From DASZTV01 sp035550655 (GTDB taxonomy: Bacteria > Actinomycetota > Actinomycetes > JAFAQI01), in NCBI GenBank assembly GCA_035550655.1, contig DASZOU010000004.1, positions 62,001-126,000 on the forward strand: a stretch of DNA of 64,000 nucleotides, in the 5' to 3' direction. Position numbers and translations under genes: made by a program. The notes below the pieces were generated by a model that saw only the letters and a list, made by a program, of their open reading frames with translations, searched no databases and was not told the DNA's origin. Of the stretch, positions 50,348-58,475 are shown piece by piece; positions within the stretch are counted from its first letter, which is position 1, and each line of letters begins with the position of its first letter.

Positions 50348-51420
50348 CCGGTCAATCCCGCCAGCACCCGCTCCGCCTCAGCGACGATCCGGTCGATGAG
50401 CTCGGCGCAGCTGGGGAGGTCCTCGATCATCCCGACCACCTGGCCGCTCGCCATCACGCCGAGGTCGACCCTTCCCTCCACCATCGCCGCCCGCAGCAGC
50501 ATCGGCGTATTGCCTGCCATGAGCACCTGCGACCACGACAGCTCCTGGGTCTTGCGCATCGCGGCTCCCTCGCGCAGCATCGCGCGCCACGTCAGACCCG
50601 CGTCCTTGCGGAACCGTGCCGCGTTGCGGAGCGCACCCGACAGCCGCGTCGGCGCCGACGCGGACTCGAGCGCCTCCACCAGGTCGCTGCGCAGGACCCG
50701 GTGCGGGACACCGTCGACCTGCTTCGTCACCACCGTGTCGGCAACCGACTTCGTGAGGTAGTGCTGCTTGACCGCCTCGGGGACCGGGGAGTCGCTCGTG
50801 AGCAGGAAGCGCGTTCCCATCGCGACGCCGCTCGCGCCGTACGCGAGTGCCGCGACCAGCCCGCGCCCGTCGAAGTACCCGCCGGCCGCGACGACCGGTA
50901 CGGCGCCGCCGACCGCGTCGACGACCTGCGGCAACAGCAGCGACGTCGGCACCGCGCCGGTGTGCCCGCCACCCTCACCGCCCTGGACGAGCACCGCGTC
51001 CACGCCCCACGACACGACCTTCTCGGCGTGCCGCTTCGCGCCGATCGACGGCATGACCAGCACTCCGCCGTCCTGCAGCCGCGCGATCAGGTCCTGCTTC
51101 GGCGCCATCGCGAACGACGCGACCCGGACGCCTTCGCGGATCAGCAGCTCGACGCGGTCCCCGACATCCGGCTGGTCGGCGCGCATGTTCACGCCGAACG
51201 GCGCATCCGTGCGATCGCGCACTGCCTTGATGGCGGCGGCGAGCTCGTCGTAGGTCATCGTCGCGGCGGCCAGGATGCCGAGCCCGCCCGCGGCAGATGT
51301 CGCGGCCGCCAGCTGCGGCGTCGCGACCCAACCCATGCCGGTCTGCACGATCGGATAGCGGATGCCGACCAGCTCCGTGAAGCGGGTGGAAAGCGGAGAC
51401 TTGCGCTTGCGCGGAGGCAC
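50344..51420 (-). CDS. ipdC: Steroid-ring catabolism reductase IpdC
   Basis: A 358-residue flavin-dependent TIM-barrel protein of the nitronate-monooxygenase-like group: PIVQTGMGWVATPQLAAATS, VDAVLVQGGEGGGHTGAVPT and ASGVAMGTRFLLTSDSPVPE. In mycobacteria IpdC acts with IpdA/IpdB on the C/D-ring remnant of steroids (HIP pathway). Here it follows ipdB with a 1-nt TAGTG overlap, in the same order as the mycobacterial locus. It is assigned from family and order; a generic nitronate monooxygenase is the alternative. Confidence 0.88.
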   Translation of the reverse strand: MPPRKRKSPLSTRFTELVGIRYPIVQTGMGWVATPQLAAATSAAGGLGILAAATMTYDELAAAIKAVRDRTDAPFGVNMRADQPDVGDRVELLIREGVRVASFAMAPKQDLIARLQDGGVLVMPSIGAKRHAEKVVSWGVDAVLVQGGEGGGHTGAVPTSLLLPQVVDAVGGAVPVVAAGGYFDGRGLVAALAYGASGVAMGTRFLLTSDSPVPEAVKQHYLTKSVADTVVTKQVDGVPHRVLRSDLVEALESASAPTRLSGALRNAARFRKDAGLTWRAMLREGAAMRKTQELSWSQVLMAGNTPMLLRAAMVEGRVDLGVMASGQVVGMIEDLPSCAELIDRIVAEAERVLAGLTG

Positions 51421-52151
51421 TACTCCGGGACTTCCTTGCCGCGCGTGTCGTTCGGGTCGAGCTCCGCGATGAGCGCCAGTTCGGTGTCCGTGGGCTCGCG
51501 CGAGGTCGGGACATCGGACGGTACGACGAGCTCGAACCCGGTCGCCGAGACGACATCGTCGACCGTCACCCCCGGGTGCACCGAGCGCAGCCGCATCCGG
51601 TGGTCCGGCGTCTCGAAGTCCAGCACGCAGAGGTTCGTCACGACGTGTCGAAGGCCGTGATAGCGGGTCGCTGCCGGCCCCGCCGCAGCGGCGCGGTCGT
51701 ACCCGACACCCGTGACCACATCGACGGTCTCGACGAACACGCGCGGTCCGTGGTTGGGAACCCAGTACGACGTGACGTTGTTGACCGTGTTGCCGGGCGC
51801 ACCACGGAAGCCGAGCAGCTGCGACTTCGGCTGCTTCATGTCACCGATCGCGGCGAAGTTCTGGTTGCCGAACGGGTCGATCTGCGAGCCACCCATCATC
51901 ACGTGGCGCCGGCCGGACCACACGACGTCGAACATCGTGCGGTAGGGGTTCCACGCTTCGACCGCGCCGTCAGCGTCGGTCAGCATCGCCTCGCCGTCAG
52001 TCATGACAAGGTCGGGCTCGAACGAGCGACGGGCGAGCAGGCCACCGATGCGCGGGATCGTGCCGATCGGGTTCGCGACGATCTCGCCGTCGCCCCGGAA
52101 GCACTCCGCCACGGCGACCACGCAGACGTCAGCGCGGGTCACCTCGCTCAT
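51420..52151 (-). CDS. ipdB: Steroid-ring CoA-hydrolase/transferase subunit IpdB
   Basis: A 243-residue CoA-transferase-fold protein, beta subunit of the IpdAB enzyme that opens steroid ring C of COCHEA-CoA by a hydrolytic retro-Claisen step. It shows SFEPDLVMTDGEAML, GRRHVMMGGSQIDPFGNQN, LGFRGAPGNTVNNVTSYWV and HPGVTVDDV, strongly like mycobacterial IpdB. ATG 52151 overlaps the ipdA stop by 4 bp; a longer frame is not IpdB-like. Confidence 0.93.
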   Translation of the reverse strand: MSEVTRADVCVVAVAECFRGDGEIVANPIGTIPRIGGLLARRSFEPDLVMTDGEAMLTDADGAVEAWNPYRTMFDVVWSGRRHVMMGGSQIDPFGNQNFAAIGDMKQPKSQLLGFRGAPGNTVNNVTSYWVPNHGPRVFVETVDVVTGVGYDRAAAAGPAATRYHGLRHVVTNLCVLDFETPDHRMRLRSVHPGVTVDDVVSATGFELVVPSDVPTSREPTDTELALIAELDPNDTRGKEVPE

Positions 52152-52996
52152 CGCGCCGCGACCTTCTGCTGGTAGTCGGTCTCGCTGAGGTCGATCCAGT
52201 CGGCCCGCCACTGCTGCCAGGCCTCCGGCGACGCGGCGCTCGCGGCGTACTCCTTCTGGAACGCCTCGTCGCGCTCGTAGTCAGGAACGCATGAGGTGAA
52301 GTGCGCGCCATTCGGCGTCTCCGCGACCCCGTCGGTCCACAGCCGGCTGATCCGTTGCGTGTGATGGCTGCCGAAGGCCGGGAAGTCCGCCGTGTCGACG
52401 ATCCGCTCGCAGGTGACGAACGCCTTCGCCGCGGCCTGGCACATCAGGTCGTCGAAGTACAGGTCCGGTCCGAGGAACTGCGCGTTACCCGCGGCGTCCG
52501 CGCGGTTCTGGTGGACGAGCGCGACGTCGAGGCTCAGCGCGGGCATCGCGACGAGCTCCTCACCGTCGCCGTACGGCGAGGTGACGGTCTTGATCTCGGG
52601 CTGCTTGGCGACGACGTCGGAGCCGAGACCCACCCGGGTCGGCAGGAACGGAACCCGCCATGCGGCGGCCTGCAGCCCGAGCAGGAACATCCCTTCGTCG
52701 AGCTCGAGCGCGTCGATCGCGCCGGCCTGGCGGGCCAGCCGGAAGTGCGGCTCGAGGGCGATCGAGTCCAGCGACACGAAGGCGAAGACCACCTTGCGCA
52801 CCATGCCCGCCGCGCACAGCAGCCCGACGTCGGGCCCGCCGTACGACACCACGGTGAGGTCGCGCAGCGACGTACGGAGCAGAGCGCGGACGACGGCCAT
52901 CGGCTTGCGGCGAGAGCCCCAGCCGCCGATTCCGATCGTCATGCCGTCGCGCAGCTCGCCGACGATGTCGTCGACGGTCACCCTCTTGTCAGGCAT
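52148..52996 (-). CDS. ipdA: Steroid-ring CoA-hydrolase/transferase subunit IpdA
   Basis: A 282-residue alpha subunit of IpdAB. The diagnostic start is MPDKRVTVDD, then GMTIGIGGWGSRRKPMAVVR, VVSYGGPDVGLLCAAGMVRK, LDEGMFLLGLQAAAWRVPFL and PNGAHFTSCVPDYERDEAFQ, closely matching mycobacterial IpdA. It lacks the catalytic Glu of ordinary CoA-transferases in the expected place, as IpdA does. It lies 12 bp after echA20. Confidence 0.93.
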   Translation of the reverse strand: MPDKRVTVDDIVGELRDGMTIGIGGWGSRRKPMAVVRALLRTSLRDLTVVSYGGPDVGLLCAAGMVRKVVFAFVSLDSIALEPHFRLARQAGAIDALELDEGMFLLGLQAAAWRVPFLPTRVGLGSDVVAKQPEIKTVTSPYGDGEELVAMPALSLDVALVHQNRADAAGNAQFLGPDLYFDDLMCQAAAKAFVTCERIVDTADFPAFGSHHTQRISRLWTDGVAETPNGAHFTSCVPDYERDEAFQKEYAASAASPEAWQQWRADWIDLSETDYQQKVAAR

Positions 52997-53008
52997 CAGT
53001 CGTTCGAC

Positions 53009-53773
53009 TCACTTGGACCAGCCGTCACGGCGCTCGACGAAGGAGTCCCGCGCCTTGTCGGAGACCCCCGTGAGGTTGAGCTCGAAGGTAAACCCCTGCT
53101 CGAACCGGTAGGAGCGCTTCACGTCCACCGGATCGATCCCGTTGAGCGACGCCTTCGCGGCGCGGATCACCGTGGGATCGATCGTCGCGATCTGCTCAGC
53201 AAGGGCAAGCGCGGTCGCGCGCAGCGCTTCGCGCGGCACCACCTTCAGCACCGAGCCGTACGCCGCCAGCTCCTGCGCCGTCGCGCGTTCAGCGGTGTAG
53301 ACCATGTGCCGCATCCGGTGCTGGGGCACGAGCCGGGCCAGATGGGTGGCGGCGCCGAGCGCGCCTTGCTTCACCTCGGGCAGGCCGAACGTCGCGTCGT
53401 CGGACGCAACGATGACGTCCGCGTTGCCGGCGAGCCCGATCCCACCGCCGAGGCAGTAGCCCTGCACGGCCGCTACGACCGGCACCGCACAGTCGTAGAC
53501 CGCGGCGAACGCGGCTGCGCAGCCGTGGTTGGCGCCCAGCAGCGCGGTGAAGCCTTCGGTCGACTGCATCTCCTTGATGTCGACCCCGGCGTTGAACCCC
53601 TTGCCCTCGGCGGCGAGGACGACGGCATGTACATCGCCGTTGTTGCCCGCAGCGGTGATGGCCTCGGCCAGCTCGAACCACCCGGCAACGGTCAGGGCGT
53701 TGACCGGCGGGGCGTCGACGACGACCGCCGCGACGTGGTCGCGGATCGACGTGTTGATGGCCACAGGAGTCAT
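53009..53773 (-). CDS. echA20: Steroid ring-D hydrolase, crotonase-type, EchA20
   Basis: A 254-residue crotonase-fold enzyme. In mycobacteria EchA20 opens ring D of the HIP-CoA-derived intermediate. It has GFNAGVDIKEMQSTEGFTAL, GYCLGGGIGLAGNADVIVAS and DDATFGLPEVKQGALGAATH, all EchA20 hallmarks. ATG 53773 gives MTPVAINTSIRDHVAAV. It is the first gene of echA20-ipdA-ipdB-ipdC and its start abuts the palindromic operator at 53775. Confidence 0.92.
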   Translation of the reverse strand: MTPVAINTSIRDHVAAVVVDAPPVNALTVAGWFELAEAITAAGNNGDVHAVVLAAEGKGFNAGVDIKEMQSTEGFTALLGANHGCAAAFAAVYDCAVPVVAAVQGYCLGGGIGLAGNADVIVASDDATFGLPEVKQGALGAATHLARLVPQHRMRHMVYTAERATAQELAAYGSVLKVVPREALRATALALAEQIATIDPTVIRAAKASLNGIDPVDVKRSYRFEQGFTFELNLTGVSDKARDSFVERRDGWSK

Positions 53774-53774
53774 T

Positions 53775-53791
53775 TCTGATGAGGCGTCAGA
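53775..53791. promoter_or_regulatory. Operator copy A, TCTGATGAGGCGTCAGA
   Basis: A 17-bp dyad with TCTGA/TCAGA arms in the 39-bp gap between the divergent echA20 operon and the SDR gene. It matches copies at 59612 and 54598 (consensus TCTGANNNGNCGTCAGA). No KstR2-like CAAG/CTTG motif is seen in this gap. Confidence 0.65.
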
Positions 53792-53812
53792 TTCGGTGCA
53801 ACCATATACGGC

Positions 53813-54562
53813 GTGGACCACGACCTGACGGGGCGCGTCGTCATCGTGACGGGGGGGACGAAGGGTCTCGGTCGAGGCATCGCCGAGGCGTTCCGGGAGG
53901 CCGGCGCGCACGTCCTGGTCTGTGCCCGCAACGCCCCCGAGCCCGCCGTCGCCGACTTCGTCGCCGCCGATCTGCGCGACCCGGAGGCGGCCGCGGGCGT
54001 CGTGTCCGCTGCGGTCGAGCGGTTCGGCCGGCTCGACGTCGTGGTCAACAACGCCGGCGGCGCTCCCCCCGCACCGGCGGCGGAAGCCTCGGCGAACTTC
54101 GTCACGAAGGTGGTCGGCCTCAACCTGCTCGCGCCGCTCTATGTCGCGCAAGCGGCGTACCGGGTCATGAGCAACCAGGCCGAGGGCGGCGTGATCATCA
54201 ACATCGGCAGCCTGTCGGGACACCGGCCGTCGCCGGGCAGCTCGGCGTACGGCGCCGCGAAGGCGGGGCTGTCGAACCTGACGGCGACGCTCGCGATGGA
54301 GTGGGCGCCCGCCGTTCGCGTCAACGAGGTGGTGGTCGGCTACCTCGAGACGGAGCAGTCCGGCTTGTTCTACGGCGACGCGGCGGGCATCGCGCGGGTC
54401 GCCGGCACGATCCCGATGAAGCGGATGGCGCAGCCGGCCGACGTCGCCGCGGCGTGCCTGTTCCTCGCCTCCCCCGACGCTGCGTTCATCACGGGGGCGG
54501 AGCTCGCTGTCCACGGCGGCGGCGAACCGCCCCCCTTCCTGTCGGCGGCGCAACATGAGTGA
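53813..54562 (+). CDS. Short-chain dehydrogenase, probable steroid-ring catabolism
   Basis: A 249-residue classical SDR. It has cofactor motif VTGGTKGLGRGIAEAF (TGxxxGxG), NNAGG, Ser in IINIGSLSGH, and YGAAK (YxxxK). The end FITGAELAVHGGGEPP is typical. In mycobacteria SDR genes lie beside echA20 in the same pathway. It is divergent from echA20 across the shared operator and is followed by the TetR gene in a GTGA overlap context. Confidence 0.9.
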   Translation: MDHDLTGRVVIVTGGTKGLGRGIAEAFREAGAHVLVCARNAPEPAVADFVAADLRDPEAAAGVVSAAVERFGRLDVVVNNAGGAPPAPAAEASANFVTKVVGLNLLAPLYVAQAAYRVMSNQAEGGVIINIGSLSGHRPSPGSSAYGAAKAGLSNLTATLAMEWAPAVRVNEVVVGYLETEQSGLFYGDAAGIARVAGTIPMKRMAQPADVAAACLFLASPDAAFITGAELAVHGGGEPPPFLSAAQHE

Positions 54563-54588
54563 AACCACCACCTATTACGATCGCGCCA

Positions 54589-55272
54589 ATGGCCAGATCT
54601 GAGACGGCGTCAGGTACGCGGCCGAAGAAGGCCGCAGCACCGCTTCGGGCTGTCGACGGCCGGGTGCCCGGGCGGCGCGGCCTCGCCACCCGCAAGCGCC
54701 TGGTCGAGTGCACAATCGACCTGCTCGCCAACACGTCCTACCGCGACCTCAAGGTCACCGACATCACGCGCGCCGCGGGCACCTCGCCAGCCACCTTCTA
54801 CCAGTACTTCGTCGACCTGGAGAGTGTGCTGCTCGCGGTTGCGGAACAGACCGTCGCCGAGGGCCAGCAGCTCGTCGAGCTGATCCAGGGCAGGCAGTGG
54901 GGCGGTCCGGCCGGCGTGACGAGCGCCGAGGCCCTCGTCGACGGCTTCCTGGACTTCTACCGCAGTCACCGGCCGACGTTGCGGGTCGTCGACCTGCTCT
55001 CGACCGAGGGCGACCGGCGGTTCCGCCATCTTCGGACGCTGATCCTCAACGGGATGACGAAGGCGCTGGCGGCCGAGATGGAAAAGGTGCAAGGCAACAA
55101 CGCCGAGGTCGACCCCATGGCGATGGCGGGAGCCCTGATCGGCCTGCTGCCGCAGATGGCGGGCCACCAGGGCGGGTTCGAGGCCTGGGACATCCCGTTC
55201 GGTCACGTCCGCGAGGCGATGATCCGGCTGATCTACTGGGGCGTCACCGGTCCCAAGATCCCGAAGCGCTGA
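54589..55272 (+). CDS. TetR family regulator of steroid/acyl-CoA genes
   Basis: A 227-residue TetR protein with a basic N-terminus, the HTH at about residues 56-76 (VTDITRAAGTSPATFYQYFV) and a long effector domain ending YWGVTGPKIPKR. It is not similar to KstR or KstR2. ATG 54589 has TACGAT 7 nt upstream; GTG 54559 would give a 4-bp overlap with the SDR and ten more residues, so the start is uncertain. A copy of the palindrome lies at its 5' end, so I infer it recognises TCTGANNNGNCGTCAGA. Confidence 0.85.
   Translation: MARSETASGTRPKKAAAPLRAVDGRVPGRRGLATRKRLVECTIDLLANTSYRDLKVTDITRAAGTSPATFYQYFVDLESVLLAVAEQTVAEGQQLVELIQGRQWGGPAGVTSAEALVDGFLDFYRSHRPTLRVVDLLSTEGDRRFRHLRTLILNGMTKALAAEMEKVQGNNAEVDPMAMAGALIGLLPQMAGHQGGFEAWDIPFGHVREAMIRLIYWGVTGPKIPKR
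54598..54614. promoter_or_regulatory. Operator copy C, TCTGAGACGGCGTCAGG
   Basis: A third match to the 17-bp dyad, with one arm mismatch (TCAGG instead of TCAGA), inside codons 4-9 of the TetR gene when counted from ATG 54589. Binding here would give autoregulation. It is weaker than copies A and B and may be partly coincidental because it is in coding sequence. Confidence 0.45.
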
Positions 55273-55422
55273 GCTCCAGCGCGGATGTGACGTCCGTCCG
55301 GAAGTAGCCCCACCGGCCGGCGCTCGATCCAGATGTGACTAGCCGGATTCGGGCAGATCGGCCCTAGCAGTCGGGACCAGCGCCTCCTCCGCCACACCGC
55401 TGCGGTTGCAGATCATGCATTC

Positions 55423-55854
55423 ATGTCCCGACACGCGAGTCACAAAAGCATCCGGGCGGGATTGCCGTCCTTGGGCCGATTTGCCCTTCCGGCAGTCACC
55501 GGGTTGGTCGTATTCGGCGCCGTCACGGCGTTCGCCGCGTCGCTGTCGGTCTCGAGCAAGTCCCTCGGCGCCGGCAACGCCACGGTGAGCAGCTGCAACG
55601 CCAGCGCGGCCGTGACGTACAACACCGCCTACTCCTCGACCGTGCCCGGCTACAAGGTGTCGACCGCCCCGGTCACCACCGCCGCCGCATGCAACGGCCT
55701 GGCCTACAAGGTCACCCTGACGGGAGCGGGCAACGCCTCGCTCGCCGAGGTGTCCGGCACCCTCGACGCGAGCGGGAACGCCTCGCCCGACTTCAGCACC
55801 AACAACATCTCTGCCGCCACCGTGACCGGCGTCTCGGTCACCATCACCGGATAG
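55423..55854 (+). CDS. Small secreted protein with SipW-type signal (paralogue 1)
   Basis: A 143-residue exported protein. A basic n-region and hydrophobic helix (about 19-39, FALPAVTGLVVFGAVTAFAA) end in AFAASLSVSSKSLGAG, the AA-SL-V-LGAG pattern of SipW/TasA-type precursors. The mature part is Ser/Thr/Ala-rich and beta-prone with two Cys (58 and 90). Residues 47-68 are identical to residues 31-52 of the protein at 57484. GATCAT lies 6 nt before the ATG. First gene of a five-gene operon containing its own signal peptidase. Function unknown; a surface fibre subunit is an inference. Confidence 0.75.
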   Translation: MSRHASHKSIRAGLPSLGRFALPAVTGLVVFGAVTAFAASLSVSSKSLGAGNATVSSCNASAAVTYNTAYSSTVPGYKVSTAPVTTAAACNGLAYKVTLTGAGNASLAEVSGTLDASGNASPDFSTNNISAATVTGVSVTITG

Positions 55855-55864
55855 GCCGACGACC

Positions 55865-56242
55865 ATGCGGCGCCGTGTGATCGTCGCGCTCCTGGCGGTC
55901 ACGAGCCTCGCCATCCCTTCACTGGCCGCGGCCCGCGGCGTAACCGTCACGTCCAAACACACGACAGGAGGGTTCGCGGCCGTGTCGTCCTGCGGATCCC
56001 TCGCCGGTATCGGCGTGGCGTGGCTCAGTACCGCTAACGCGGTCACCTCGGTCACGCTCAGCTCGATTCCGGCCGGCTGCGTCGGCGGCATCCTCTCGAT
56101 CACGTTGGCTTCGTCGAGCAACACATCGCTGGGCAGCGTCGCGGCGACGTCGGTGACGGCGACGTCGCAGACGCTCTCGGTCAGCGGGTCGCCGACCGCG
56201 ACGTCCGTGGCCAAGGTCTTCGTGGCGGTGAGCGGACCATGA
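55865..56242 (+). CDS. Small secreted protein 2
   Basis: A 125-residue exported protein. Signal peptide at about 1-24 (VIVALLAVTSLAIPSLAAA), then RGVTVTSKHTTGGFAAVSSC, a divergent form of the neighbour motif. The mature domain (about 100 residues) is rich in Ser, Thr, Val and Ala with a VSVSG-type beta pattern. It follows the first gene by 10 bp and its stop overlaps the third gene by 4 bp. It is a probable minor subunit or cap of the same surface structure. Confidence 0.7.
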   Translation: MRRRVIVALLAVTSLAIPSLAAARGVTVTSKHTTGGFAAVSSCGSLAGIGVAWLSTANAVTSVTLSSIPAGCVGGILSITLASSSNTSLGSVAATSVTATSQTLSVSGSPTATSVAKVFVAVSGP

Positions 56243-56868
56243 GAACGCCGGTTGTCTGCGCCGTCGTCGCCGTTGCCGTGCTGATCGGAACCGGTACGGC
56301 GGTGGCGACCTCGCTCACGGTCACGAGCAAGAAGCTGGGTGCCGCGCAGGTGACGGCGCCAGCGATGTTCCCGACGACGATCACGATTGCCAACGGCGTG
56401 GGCGGCGTCGCGGGCCAAGCGGAGAACGGCGACATCATCACGTTCGTCTTCTCGCAGCAGATCGACGAGACGACGCTGTGCAGCGGCTGGTCGAACTCGC
56501 TGTCCACCCAGTCCGTCCAGGAGGGGTGGGCAATCCTGCCGGGCAGCGGCGGCGCCGACGACACCCTTGAGGTCAACAACCCGGCGTCGACCTGCGCCAA
56601 CGGTTTCAACATCGGAACCGTCGATCTCGGCTCGGCCGGCTACAACACCGGATCGAGCAACATCAGGTTCACGAGCACCACCGCCGCGCTGGTCGTCGGC
56701 CCGTCCACCAGCACTCTCACCGTCACGTTGTCGGGCATCAAGGGCAGCGGGGGGACGGTATCCGCGGGCTCCCCCGCGGTCTGGACGCCCGACAGCTCCC
56801 TCAAGGACCGCTCAGGTCGCACCTGCGGCAACAATCTCGCCCAGTCCACCGCCACGGTCCAGTTCTGA
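56239..56868 (+). CDS. Larger secreted protein 3
   Basis: A 209-residue exported protein. Signal peptide at about 1-26 (VVAVAVLIGTGTAVATS) leads into ATSLTVTSKKLGAAQV, the same motif as in the other two. The mature domain is a beta-rich Ig-like module (TFVFSQQIDETTLCSGWSNS; LTVTLSGIKGSGGTVSAG) with Cys pairs. It may be an adhesive tip or anchor of the fibre. It is 10 bp upstream of the signal peptidase gene. Confidence 0.72.
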   Translation: MRTPVVCAVVAVAVLIGTGTAVATSLTVTSKKLGAAQVTAPAMFPTTITIANGVGGVAGQAENGDIITFVFSQQIDETTLCSGWSNSLSTQSVQEGWAILPGSGGADDTLEVNNPASTCANGFNIGTVDLGSAGYNTGSSNIRFTSTTAALVVGPSTSTLTVTLSGIKGSGGTVSAGSPAVWTPDSSLKDRSGRTCGNNLAQSTATVQF

Positions 56869-56878
56869 GGTGACGGCG

Positions 56879-57487
56879 ATGAGACAGGGCCTGCGGATGA
56901 GCCGGTGGATCCTTCTCGCGACGCTTCTGGCCGGAGCGGTCATGTTCTGGCCGCAGTCGCTGGGCGGACACGTCGCCTACGTGCGCGTCGACGGCACCTC
57001 GATGTACCCCACGCTGCACAACGGTGACCTCGCCGTGGTCCGCAAGCAGTCGGCGTACCGAATCGGCGACATCGTCGCCTACCGCATCCCCCACGGCGAG
57101 TTCGGCGCGGGCGCGATCGTCATCCACCGGCTCATCGCCGGAGACGGCACGAGCGGCTACGTGACCAAGGGCGACAACCGCACCATCAAGGACGACTGGC
57201 ATCCCCGTACCGCCGACGTCGTGGGGCTGGTTCGTTACGACGTGCCGGGCGCGGGCAACATCGTGGCCGACCTCAGCAATCCGATGTGGCTCGGCGGCAT
57301 CGTCGGCGGCCTGACCGCGGTCGTGATGGCCGTCCCGTCCACACCACGGCGAGCTCGGCGCCAACCGCCGCAGCCGCGCCCCTCCCGCCATAGCGGAACC
57401 CCAGACCTGGCCGGCGAGCGCCGACCGGAGCCCAACCCGGAACGGTCGCCCGCCTTCGCGGGTGGAGACTCGAGGAGACACCCGTGA
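56879..57487 (+). CDS. SipW/ER-type signal peptidase I
   Basis: A 202-residue S26B signal peptidase. The N-terminal membrane helix is about 8-27. The catalytic Ser41 is in GTSMYPTLHNGDLAVV; the usual Lys is replaced by His83 in VIHRLIAGDG; KGDNR (97-101) provides the Asp. This Ser/His dyad is the hallmark of archaeal, eukaryotic and SipW enzymes rather than LepB. A second helix (about 137-158) and a long basic Pro-rich tail follow. Its place among the four secreted proteins implies that it cleaves them. Confidence 0.9.
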   Translation: MRQGLRMSRWILLATLLAGAVMFWPQSLGGHVAYVRVDGTSMYPTLHNGDLAVVRKQSAYRIGDIVAYRIPHGEFGAGAIVIHRLIAGDGTSGYVTKGDNRTIKDDWHPRTADVVGLVRYDVPGAGNIVADLSNPMWLGGIVGGLTAVVMAVPSTPRRARRQPPQPRPSRHSGTPDLAGERRPEPNPERSPAFAGGDSRRHP

Positions 57488-57867
57488 AGAAGTTCCTGAT
57501 CCCAATCGGAGCAGGCGTCATCGTGTTCGGCGGTGTCACGGCGTTCGCCGCGTCACTGTCCGTCAACACCAGCAGCCTTGGCGCCGGCAACGCGACCGTC
57601 AGCTCGTGCAACGCGTCGGCGGCCGTCACCTACAACACCACGCCCACCACGAGCGCCAAGACCTACAAGGTCACCACCGCGCCGGTGACGTCGTCGGCAG
57701 CATGCGCGTCGATGGGCTACCAGGTCACCCTGCTCGGGGCGAGCAACGCGTCGCTCGGTCAGGTCACCGGATCCCTCGACACGAACGGCGCCGCATCGCC
57801 CGACTTCAGCAGCCAGAACATCGCTGCCCAGGACGTGGTCGGCATCGCGGTCGTCATCACGGGCTGA
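57484..57867 (+). CDS. Small secreted protein with SipW-type signal (paralogue 2)
   Basis: A 127-residue exported protein, paralogue of the one at 55423. MKKFLIPIGAGVIVFGGVTA precedes FAASLSVNTSSLGAGNATV. Cys42 and Cys74 match Cys58/Cys90 of the paralogue, with an identical 22-residue block. The GTG overlaps the peptidase stop by 4 bp (GTGA). Conservation of the pair suggests they are the main building blocks of one structure. Confidence 0.78.
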   Translation: MKKFLIPIGAGVIVFGGVTAFAASLSVNTSSLGAGNATVSSCNASAAVTYNTTPTTSAKTYKVTTAPVTSSAACASMGYQVTLLGASNASLGQVTGSLDTNGAASPDFSSQNIAAQDVVGIAVVITG

Positions 57868-57891
57868 CGCCCGCCCGGGGTGACGGGCGGC

Positions 57892-58425
57892 TCAGCCGGC
57901 CGGCTGGTCGGACATCGCCGCCAACGCGATGAGCGGGGTGAGCACCGCTCCGAGCAACACGGCGTACAGCACCTGGATCGCGACGAAGTGGAACGGGTCG
58001 ACGCCGCTTCGACCGAACAGCACCACGGCCAGGACGTCGAACGGTGCGAGCGCGGCGAACGTCGCGACCGCGAAACGCAAGCCGCGACGGCCTGGAGTGG
58101 GGACGCACACCCACGTCCACAGCCGGGAGGCAAACGGCGTGCCGATCGACTCGAGCACCCCGTCCGCCACCTCGCGGCGGACGGCCCGCGTGACGGCGAG
58201 CGTCGTGAGCAGCGGCAGCAGGAACAGCGTCCCGAGCGTGTTGTAGAGCAGGCTGGTCTTGAACGGGTTGCTGCTCCACCACACCACGTGGTGACCGCGG
58301 GCGCCGATGAGCGCCGCAACGACATTGATGGCAATGTTCGCGAATGCGGTGATCAGCACCGAGTTGATGAGGATCCAACGACGATGCGCCTCCGGCACCC
58401 GTGCGATCACCGCGCCGCTCGCCAC
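57892..58425 (-). CDS. Four-helix membrane protein of unknown function
   Basis: A 177-residue protein with four predicted helices: about 15-38 (LINSVLITAFANIAINVV), 55-78 (LGTLFLLPLLTTLAVTRA), 108-130 (FAVATFAALAPFDVLAVVLF) and 140-165. GTG 58425 follows GGGGAGA by about 8 nt; longer readings are not membrane-like. It is on the opposite strand to the secreted-protein cassette, whose last stop lies 24 bp away. Function unknown. Confidence 0.65.
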   Translation of the reverse strand: MASGAVIARVPEAHRRWILINSVLITAFANIAINVVAALIGARGHHVVWWSSNPFKTSLLYNTLGTLFLLPLLTTLAVTRAVRREVADGVLESIGTPFASRLWTWVCVPTPGRRGLRFAVATFAALAPFDVLAVVLFGRSGVDPFHFVAIQVLYAVLLGAVLTPLIALAAMSDQPAG

Positions 58426-58475
58426 CTGCGCATTCTCCCCGCGCCGACGACGCAGGTCGAGGACGGTTCGGGTGG

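Noticed and set aside
53774..53812. KstR2-type operator in the echA20/SDR gap
   Set aside because: No CAAG/CTTG dyad is present; the visible palindrome has a different sequence.
55284..55339. Two GATGTGAC octamers (55284, 55332) as CRP/GlxR sites upstream of the secreted-protein cassette
   Set aside because: Only half-sites; no TCACA partner at the proper 6-bp spacing.
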